From Bacteroidota bacterium (lineage in GTDB: Bacteria; Bacteroidota; Bacteroidia; Flavobacteriales; Weeksellaceae): a stretch of 13,049 nt of DNA. The notes beneath the pieces were generated by a model. The model saw only the letters and a list, made by a program, of their open reading frames with translations, was not told where the DNA came from and made no database searches. The DNA lies in assembly GCA_023426625.1 (NCBI GenBank), contig JAFAAJ010000093.1, forward strand, positions 1-13,049, in the 5' to 3' direction. Positions 6,496 through 12,265 of this stretch are shown one piece after another. The stretch's first letter is position 1. Every line of letters begins with the position of its first letter. The translations under genes were made by a program, and so were the position numbers.

Positions 6496-7611
6496 ATGAA
6501 ATTAGGTTTATTATTATTGGCCGCGTTGCCTATTGCAACTTATGCTCAGGACAGTATTGCTGTAAATTCATCTACTGAATATCCGAATACTTTTTCCTCT
6601 GGTTCCGCTAACGTCCAACGTTTTGATAACAAATCTAGAAGGTTTAACGACTGGTCTATCTCCATAGGAGGTGGTTCCGCTCTAATGGTACATTCAGATC
6701 TATCCTCTATTTATGATAAAAAAATCAACTGGGGATATAATGTCTATGCGAGTTTGGACAAACAGATCACTCACACCTTTGGATTAAGCCTTATTTACCA
6801 AAGAGGAGAAACAAAACAACAGGGCAGATTAGCAGGTCCACAAGGTGCTGTAGCTGGTGTAGCTACTGCCACTACAAAATATAACCAAATTGCATTGCAA
6901 GGAGATGTTAACTTTTCTAATCTATTAAGAAGAGTAGACAACCACTCTCCTTTCAGATGGGCATTACACGGGTATTTCGGACTTGGATTCCAAAATTACA
7001 ACACATCATTACATGACAATGATGAATTCAGATGGAGCGATTCTCCTAAAAGAATTCCTTTATTCATCGATCAGAAGCTGGCTATCAATTCACTTTTCTA
7101 TCAGGGAGGTATTGGTTTGAAATATAAAGTTTCAAATCTTGTTGACCTAGAAGCAAGAACAATGTACATCATAAGTGGTGATGACGAGTTTGATGGCGGT
7201 GGATGGGCCGGACCTGCAGATTACGATCCAAATTCAAAGGTTTCTAAGTATAATATGCTTAGCAAAAGTAGAACAGATAATATGTGGACCGTAAACTTAG
7301 GAGTGTCTTTCAACCTAGGAAAACATGAATCTCATTTAGCATGGCACGATCCATTGCAGGAAGCCTATTACAGAACAAACGTTTTAGAAGATGCAGCAGT
7401 AGATCTTGTGGTATGCGAGCAGGGAGATAACGACAATGATGGAGTTTGTGATGATTGGGACAGAGAGCTTAATACTCCTGCAGGAGCAAGAGTAGACGGA
7501 GCCGGCGTAGCTCTTGATATGGATTTAGATGGAGTTATCGATTTATATGATAAGTGCGTTACCGTTCCTGGTCCTGCCGATAATAACGGATGTCCTACGA
7601 CAAGCAAATAA
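6496..7611 (+). CDS. OmpA-like outer-membrane protein lacking the OmpA C-terminal domain (copy 1)
   Basis: The 371-residue protein begins with a signal peptide, MKLGLLLLAALPIATYA, probably cut before QDS. Residues about 45-280 alternate polar and hydrophobic residues in beta-strands with aromatic ends, as in an outer-membrane barrel (for example FNDWSISIGGGSALMV and MWTVNLGVSFNLG). Residues about 310-367 hold thrombospondin type-3-like, calcium-binding-type repeats (DNDNDGVCDDWDRELNTPAG, DMDLDGVIDLYDKCVTVPG, ending NNGCPTTSK). The chain stops there. The neighbouring copy 2 continues for more than 100 residues into a peptidoglycan-binding domain, so this copy should sit in the outer membrane without that anchor. 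The copies share the N-terminal EYPNT.SSGSANV motif and a 25-residue identical stretch around NFSNLLRRVDNHSPFRWALH. Function beyond a structural or porin-like role is not evident. Confidence 0.85.
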   Translation: MKLGLLLLAALPIATYAQDSIAVNSSTEYPNTFSSGSANVQRFDNKSRRFNDWSISIGGGSALMVHSDLSSIYDKKINWGYNVYASLDKQITHTFGLSLIYQRGETKQQGRLAGPQGAVAGVATATTKYNQIALQGDVNFSNLLRRVDNHSPFRWALHGYFGLGFQNYNTSLHDNDEFRWSDSPKRIPLFIDQKLAINSLFYQGGIGLKYKVSNLVDLEARTMYIISGDDEFDGGGWAGPADYDPNSKVSKYNMLSKSRTDNMWTVNLGVSFNLGKHESHLAWHDPLQEAYYRTNVLEDAAVDLVVCEQGDNDNDGVCDDWDRELNTPAGARVDGAGVALDMDLDGVIDLYDKCVTVPGPADNNGCPTTSK

Positions 7612-7614
7612 AAA

Positions 7615-7637
7615 TTTACTTCAAAGAATAATCATTT
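7615..7637 (+). pseudogene. Possible remnant of a deleted OmpA-domain 3' end
   Basis: Just after the copy 1 stop, TTTACTTCAAAG (7615-7626) matches the last codons of copy 2, TTTACTTCGAAG (9091-9102), at 11 of 12 positions. It is followed by AATAATCATTT, close to the AATAATAAATTT that spans the copy 2 stop. It sits where the end of an OmpA domain would be if about 340 bases had been deleted from copy 1. The match is short and the DNA AT-rich, so chance is not excluded. Confidence 0.35.
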
Positions 7638-7661
7638 AATTAACTAAATAAAAAATACACT

Positions 7662-9110
7662 ATGAAATTAAGTTTAGCAATTGTTGCATTAGCGTTAGCT
7701 GTTCCCACAGCTGGTTATGCACAAGACTCAACAGCAGTTTCAAATGGGGAATATCCAAACACTTATTCGTCTGGATCAGCAAATGTTTCTCCGTTTACGA
7801 ATAGTTCTAAAAGATTTAACGATTGGTCTATTTCTGCCGGTGTTGGTGTGCCTTTGGTTCAATCAGCAGATTTAACATCAATTAAAAACGGTAATGGGAA
7901 AGACCTTTTTGGCTACTCAGCATATTTAAGTATCGATAAAGCGATTACCCACGCTTTCGGACTAAAATTACAATATGACAGAGGAGAAACAAGACAAGGA
8001 TGGTTCAGCACTAAAGATCCTGCACCTGCTAATTCATCAACGTACCAACAGGTAGGAGCAAGAACTCAGTATGATGCCCTTTCATTATTAGGAGATGTTA
8101 ACTTTTCTAACCTTTTAAGAAGAGTTGATAACCACTCTCCTTTCAGATGGGCATTACACGGGTATGCAGGTATTGGTACTATCGCTTACAGAGCTTACCA
8201 GAAAGATGACAAAGGACAAAGATTAGTAACTGAGCTTAAGCCTTTCAAACTTAATTCTATGTTTATGCAAGCAGGAGCTGGTGTTAAATACAAAGTAAAC
8301 AGAAGAATTGATATTGAAGGTAGATTAATGTACGTAATGACTGGTGATGATGAATTTGATGGTGGAGGTTACAAGTACAGCGATATCAACATGCGTGAAG
8401 AGCAGGTATCGGACAACTTCTTCAATGCAACTTTAGGGATTTCTTTAAAACTTGGAAAACATGAATCTCACTTAATGTGGCATGATCCATTACAAGAAAT
8501 CTATTACAAACTTGATGTTTTAGCTACTAAAAACCAAGACATCGAAGTATGTAAAAAAGGTGATGCTGATAACGACGGAGTTTGTGATGATTGGGACAGA
8601 CAGCTTGATACTCCTGCAGGAGCAAGAGTAGATGGTGCCGGTGTAGCTCTTGATACAGATTTAGACGGGGTAATCGATCTTTACGATAAATGTGTAACAG
8701 TTCCCGGACCTGTTGAAAACAATGGTTGTCCTACAACTACTGCAGGACCGGTAACAGAAGAAACCCGAACTTTAGAAGGAATTGAGTTTGATCTTGATTC
8801 TGATAGAATTTTACCTTCTAACACTCCGATCCTAAACAATGCAATCAACTATATTAATTCTTCAAACGGTTCTTATACAGTAATCGGTGCTACAGATACA
8901 AGAGCTTCCGATGCTTATAACCAAAGATTATCTGAAAGAAGAGCTAACAACGTAAAAGATTATTTGATCAAAAACGGAGTTGAAGCTGGTAAACTTAATG
9001 CTATCGGTAGAGGTGAAAAAGACCTTAAGTACCCTGAATGTGAGCCTGCATCTAAATGTCCTGAATGGAAAAACAGAGCGAACAGAAGAGTTTACTTCGA
9101 AGCTAAATAA
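7662..9110 (+). CDS. OmpA family outer-membrane protein (copy 2, full length)
   Basis: This 482-residue protein is a tandem paralogue of the preceding gene, 50 bases downstream. It has a signal peptide (MKLSLAIVALALAVPTAGYA, cut before QDS), a barrel-like region (about 45-285), thrombospondin type-3-like repeats (about 298-360; DADNDGVCDDWDRQLDTPAG, DTDLDGVIDLYDKC) and a C-terminal OmpA domain (about 372-482). The peptidoglycan-binding motif is intact: D412 in ATDTRASD, then N420, L423, S424, R427 and A428 in NQRLSERRA, with the standard 15-residue spacing between the key Asp and Arg. Two cysteines near the end (PECEPASKCPEW) could form a disulphide. It should link the outer membrane to the cell wall. 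No TAnnTTTG element is seen in the 50-base gap, so it may be transcribed with copy 1. A hairpin terminator follows. Confidence 0.93.
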   Translation: MKLSLAIVALALAVPTAGYAQDSTAVSNGEYPNTYSSGSANVSPFTNSSKRFNDWSISAGVGVPLVQSADLTSIKNGNGKDLFGYSAYLSIDKAITHAFGLKLQYDRGETRQGWFSTKDPAPANSSTYQQVGARTQYDALSLLGDVNFSNLLRRVDNHSPFRWALHGYAGIGTIAYRAYQKDDKGQRLVTELKPFKLNSMFMQAGAGVKYKVNRRIDIEGRLMYVMTGDDEFDGGGYKYSDINMREEQVSDNFFNATLGISLKLGKHESHLMWHDPLQEIYYKLDVLATKNQDIEVCKKGDADNDGVCDDWDRQLDTPAGARVDGAGVALDTDLDGVIDLYDKCVTVPGPVENNGCPTTTAGPVTEETRTLEGIEFDLDSDRILPSNTPILNNAINYINSSNGSYTVIGATDTRASDAYNQRLSERRANNVKDYLIKNGVEAGKLNAIGRGEKDLKYPECEPASKCPEWKNRANRRVYFEAK

Positions 9111-9132
9111 TAAATTTATTTTTCTCAATATT

Positions 9133-9159
9133 AAAGTCATGCATTGCATGACTTTTTTT
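9133..9159 (+). terminator. Rho-independent terminator after the OmpA pair
   Basis: The palindrome 9133-9155 reads AAAGTCATGCA, one T, then TGCATGACTTT, a perfect 11-bp inverted repeat (in practice a 9-bp stem with a 5-base loop). It ends in a run of seven T (9153-9159). It starts 22 bases after the copy 2 stop. Confidence 0.88.
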
Positions 9160-9175
9160 GTTATGATACTTTCCT

Positions 9176-9183
9176 TATTTTTA
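9176..9183 (+). promoter_or_regulatory. Candidate -7 element for recQ
   Basis: TATTTTTA matches TAnnTTTG at all defined positions but the last. A TTTG at 9157-9160 lies 15 bases upstream, slightly closer than usual, at the end of the terminator T-run. The element ends 4 bases before the recQ ATG, so the transcript would be leaderless or nearly so. Confidence 0.3.
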
Positions 9184-9187
9184 CCCT

Positions 9188-11089
9188 ATGATTTCTCAAC
9201 AGGATTTTCAGCATCTAAAATATCAGACCCTTAAACACTTCTGGGGATATGACAGTTTCCGGGATTCTCAGGAAGAGATCATCAATTCTATTATTAACGA
9301 AAAAGATACAATGGTTCTGTTACCAACCGGAGCAGGAAAATCATTGTGCTACCAACTTCCCGCATTGTTGAAAGAAGGAGTTTGTATTGTAATTTCTCCT
9401 TTACTGGCTTTGATGAAAGATCAGGTAAACCAGTTAAAACATAGAAACATTGAAGCAGAATACTTATCTTCCGAATTAGATGAATATGATGCAGAAATCA
9501 TTTACAACCGTTGCAAGGATGGTTTAACAAAATTACTGTATGTATCACCTGAAAGATTAAACAACTCTCAGTTTCTGCAAAATATAGAAGATATTCAGAT
9601 ATCTTTCATCGCAGTGGACGAAGCTCACTGTATTTCCGAATGGGGACAGGATTTCAGACCAAGTTATCAGAATATAAAGGAATTCAGAAGAAATCATCCC
9701 GACATTCCCTGCCTGGCTCTTACTGCAACAGCCACTCCAAAGGTTTTAGAAGAAATTCAGACCAAACTTGAACTTAAAAACCCAACTGTTTTTCAGAAAA
9801 GTTTCAAAAGGGAAAATATTAAGATCTTCATTGAAGAAGTTTCTGATAAATTTCAACGGGTTTTAGATATTTTAAAGTACAATTCCAGTTCAGGCATTGT
9901 ATATGTCCGTACACGGAAAGAAGCTGAATTATTGACGGAATTTCTGCATAAAAATCAATTAAAGAATGTAGATTTTTTCCACGCCGGGCTTACAACAAAG
10001 GAGAAAAATATTAAACAGAATTTCTGGAATAACAGTGATCAGCACGTATTGATTTCCACCAATGCTTTTGGAATGGGGATCGACAAAGATAATGTACGAT
10101 TCGTGATCCATTTTTCTCCCTCTTCTTCTTTGGAAAATTATTATCAGGAAATAGGAAGAGCAGGAAGAGACGGACACGATAGTTTCGCATTTTTACTTTG
10201 GAATAAACAGGAGATCCAGAACTTCGATCAGATCTTAAAAAACCAAACACCTAATAAATCTGAGTTTCAGAAGATCATTACCTACCTCTACTCTATTTTT
10301 CAGATCGCTGAGTATGAAATGCCTGAAAAGATTTTCCAGCTTAACATCAACGGCATTCAGAATTTCACCAAGCTTTCAATAGCCAAGATTAAGAATGTTC
10401 TGAACTTTCTCCACAATCAGGAGATCATATATTTCAATGATAATAAAAGTCTGTCGTCTGTAGAATTGTTGATCAATGCAGATGAAATTGATCAGCTTAC
10501 TCATAAAGATGCTCATTTCATAGAACTCTTACTTCGTACCATTTCCGGAATTACGGCTCATAAAGTAATGTTCAGTGAACAGCAGGTAAGTGCCAAGATC
10601 GGTGTAGGAATTCCCCTGATCAAAGAACGCCTGAAGGAACTTCAGCAAAAAAATTATCTTGAATATGTAGACGGGGCTTTATCCAGTGTAAAATTCCTAA
10701 AACCCAGAGATGAAAGAGCTGTGAACGGTGCTTACTGGAAACTTTTTGAACATATTCAAAGAAATAAGATCCAGAAATGGGAAGAAATGAAATTTTATCT
10801 GGAGGATAAGGACTATTGTAAAATGAGACTTATTCTTTCCTATTTTGGAGAGAAGAATTCTAAAAACTGTGGGCAATGTTCTGTTTGTGAACGAAACAAA
10901 CAATCTATTTTCGGGAAAAACATTTCTTCTGAAATCATCAGTTTACTGTCTAAAAAGCCCTCTACAATAGAAGAACTTTCGGTGCAGCTAAGCTATCATC
11001 CGAAGGAAAATATTTTAGAAAATCTTATTTTTCTTTTAGACTCCGGTAAAGTGAAGATGCTGAATTTCAGAACGTATACTTTAGCTTAA
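9188..11089 (+). CDS. recQ: ATP-dependent DNA helicase RecQ, with displaced zinc site
   Basis: RecQ is a 3'-5' DNA helicase acting in recombination and repair. The 633-residue protein has every superfamily 2 core motif in order: motif 0 (F.. .FR.SQ near 18-30), Walker A PTGAGKS at 46-52, SPLLALMKDQV at 70-80, DEAH at 144-147 followed by the RecQ aromatic-rich loop ISEWGQDFRPSY (149-160), LTATAT at 178-183, GIVYVRTR at 236-243, and NAFGMGIDK to EIGRAGRDG at 292-329. Zinc cysteines C544, C561, C564 and C567 have the normal internal spacing but lie about 215 residues after motif VI, against about 50 in E. coli RecQ. The intervening part has two helix-rich segments that could be winged helices. 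About 66 residues follow the zinc site and no HRDC domain is recognisable. Confidence 0.93.
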   Translation: MISQQDFQHLKYQTLKHFWGYDSFRDSQEEIINSIINEKDTMVLLPTGAGKSLCYQLPALLKEGVCIVISPLLALMKDQVNQLKHRNIEAEYLSSELDEYDAEIIYNRCKDGLTKLLYVSPERLNNSQFLQNIEDIQISFIAVDEAHCISEWGQDFRPSYQNIKEFRRNHPDIPCLALTATATPKVLEEIQTKLELKNPTVFQKSFKRENIKIFIEEVSDKFQRVLDILKYNSSSGIVYVRTRKEAELLTEFLHKNQLKNVDFFHAGLTTKEKNIKQNFWNNSDQHVLISTNAFGMGIDKDNVRFVIHFSPSSSLENYYQEIGRAGRDGHDSFAFLLWNKQEIQNFDQILKNQTPNKSEFQKIITYLYSIFQIAEYEMPEKIFQLNINGIQNFTKLSIAKIKNVLNFLHNQEIIYFNDNKSLSSVELLINADEIDQLTHKDAHFIELLLRTISGITAHKVMFSEQQVSAKIGVGIPLIKERLKELQQKNYLEYVDGALSSVKFLKPRDERAVNGAYWKLFEHIQRNKIQKWEEMKFYLEDKDYCKMRLILSYFGEKNSKNCGQCSVCERNKQSIFGKNISSEIISLLSKKPSTIEELSVQLSYHPKENILENLIFLLDSGKVKMLNFRTYTLA

Positions 11090-11093
11090 TCAT

Positions 11094-11121
11094 AAATGAT
11101 AAATGATAAGCGATGAATGAT
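11094..11121 (+). repeat. Four tandem 7-bp units (AAATGAT-like) after recQ
   Basis: Four heptamers run end to end: AAATGAT, AAATGAT, AAGCGAT and GAATGAT. They begin 4 bases after the recQ stop, in the 122-base gap before fmt. The first two units are identical and the others differ at one or two positions. I assign no function; slipped-strand origin is likely. Confidence 0.6.
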
Positions 11122-11176
11122 TATGGGATATAGTAGTTTATGAATTTAATCTTTTTAAATCCTTCAATTTTTTAAA

Positions 11177-11207
11177 TTTCTAAATCATCCAATAAGACTT
11201 ATCTTTG
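11177..11207 (+). promoter_or_regulatory. Candidate promoter of fmt
   Basis: TTTC at 11177-11180 (3 of 4 to the -33 TTTG box), 19 bases, then TATCTTTG at 11200-11207 (exact TAnnTTTG). Only 4 bases separate the -7 element from the fmt ATG at 11212. Transcription would begin at or within a few bases of the ATG, giving a leaderless message. Confidence 0.6.
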
Positions 11208-11211
11208 CACT

Positions 11212-12159
11212 ATGAAATCATTGAAAGTCGTTTTTTTAGGAACACCTGAGTTTGCCAAAAACTCTTTGGAAGCCATTCATCAGTCACATCATGAAGTTGT
11301 AGGAGTTGTAACGGTTGCCGACAAAGCGAGTGGTCGCGGACAAAAGATCAATCAGTCTCCCGTAAAAGTATATGCCGTAGAAAACAATCTTCCTGTTTTT
11401 CAGCCCGAAAAATTAAGAAATCCTGAGTTTCTCGAAGAGCTAAGGAAACTTAATGCCGATGTTTTTGTTGTTGTCGCTTTCAGAATGATGCCTAAAGTTC
11501 TTTTTGAAATGCCGAAAATGGGAACGTTCAATCTTCATGCTTCCCTGTTGCCGGATTACAGAGGTGCAGCTCCTATTAATTATGCAATCATTAATGGTGA
11601 AGAGAAAACCGGAGCTACTACTTTTTTCATCAACGAAAAAATAGATGAAGGAAACATTCTTCTTCAGGAAGAACTGGAAATTTTACCTGATGAAAATGCA
11701 GGAAGCCTTCACGACCGCTTAATGGAGATGGGAGCAAAATTGGTAGTAAAAACGCTTGACGGTTTAGCAGAAAATACGATCACAGAAAAACCTCAGCCAC
11801 AAGTTGAGCATCCTAAAAATGCTTATAAAATTTTTAAGGAAGATACAAAGATCAACTGGAATGCTCCTTCTAAAACCGTTCATCAGTTTATTCTGGGAAT
11901 GTCTCCTTATCCTGCTGCTTTCACCACATTAAAAATCGGTGAAGAAGAAAAAGGATTAAAAATCTTTGCCGGAAAATTTGAAATTTCAAAACACGGAAAA
12001 CAAGCCGGGACTTTAGAGATCTCCAAAAATGATTTTAAAATTTATACTCAGGACGGAGTTTATATACCGCTGGAACTTCAACTTGAAGGAAAGAAAAGAA
12101 TGAATATTAAAGATCTTCTGAACGGATTCAGAAATTTCGACGAAATAAAAATGGCTTGA
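11212..12159 (+). CDS. fmt: Methionyl-tRNA formyltransferase
   Basis: Fmt formylates the initiator methionyl-tRNA using 10-formyltetrahydrofolate, before translation starts. The 315-residue protein begins KVVFLGTPEFA (5-15). It has the catalytic residues of the formyltransferase fold: N107 and H109 in FNLHA, the signature SLLPDYRGAAPI (111-122), and D145 in KIDEGNIL. The C-terminal tRNA-binding domain (about 205-310) begins near NAYKIFKEDTKINW. Length matches the family (about 310-320). The start is fixed by the only suitable ATG, just after a strong promoter element. The last eight codons, including the stop, form the left arm of a 23-bp inverted repeat. Its folate-derived substrate depends on the same pathway as folK, which is elsewhere in this window but not in the same operon. 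Confidence 0.97.
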   Translation: MKSLKVVFLGTPEFAKNSLEAIHQSHHEVVGVVTVADKASGRGQKINQSPVKVYAVENNLPVFQPEKLRNPEFLEELRKLNADVFVVVAFRMMPKVLFEMPKMGTFNLHASLLPDYRGAAPINYAIINGEEKTGATTFFINEKIDEGNILLQEELEILPDENAGSLHDRLMEMGAKLVVKTLDGLAENTITEKPQPQVEHPKNAYKIFKEDTKINWNAPSKTVHQFILGMSPYPAAFTTLKIGEEEKGLKIFAGKFEISKHGKQAGTLEISKNDFKIYTQDGVYIPLELQLEGKKRMNIKDLLNGFRNFDEIKMA

Positions 12160-12188
12160 TTTTACCAAGCCATTTTTATTTCGTCGAA
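12136..12188. terminator. 23-bp perfect inverted repeat overlapping the end of fmt; likely bidirectional terminator
   Basis: The left arm (12136-12158) lies inside fmt and includes the first two bases of its TGA stop. The right arm (12166-12188) is its exact reverse complement, with a 7-base loop. The core ATGGCTTG/CAAGCCAT is followed by TTTTTATTT, as in a Rho-independent terminator. The symmetry lets it act on the convergent ribB-type gene as well. The stem is unusually long for a terminator. Confidence 0.8.
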
Positions 12189-12265
12189 GTCATAAATGTG
12201 AACAATTTCACTGTCAATTTTAATTATAAAAATTCACATGCGAAGCAAAATTCACCATTTACGTT

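Noticed and set aside
7368..7607. Minus-strand frame rich in serine and threonine opposite the copy 1 thrombospondin-like repeats
   Set aside because: Low-complexity product caused by the reverse of the Asp/Gly-rich codons; no family resemblance.
7612..7661. Separate promoter for OmpA copy 2
   Set aside because: No TAnnTTTG element or TTTG box at proper spacing is present in the 50-base gap.
8980..9234. Plus-strand frame overlapping the 3' end of OmpA copy 2 and the recQ start
   Set aside because: It runs through the terminator hairpin at 9133-9159 and out of frame with both genes; product has no recognisable features.
9959..10903. Three minus-strand frames of 68-79 codons inside recQ
   Set aside because: recQ motifs are continuous across the region, and the antisense products show no domain.
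12196..12239. ATGTGAA and TTCACAT inverted pair in the gap between fmt and the ribB-type gene
   Set aside because: Only 7 bp per arm, 30 bases apart, in AT-rich DNA; the nearby 23-bp hairpin already explains termination here.
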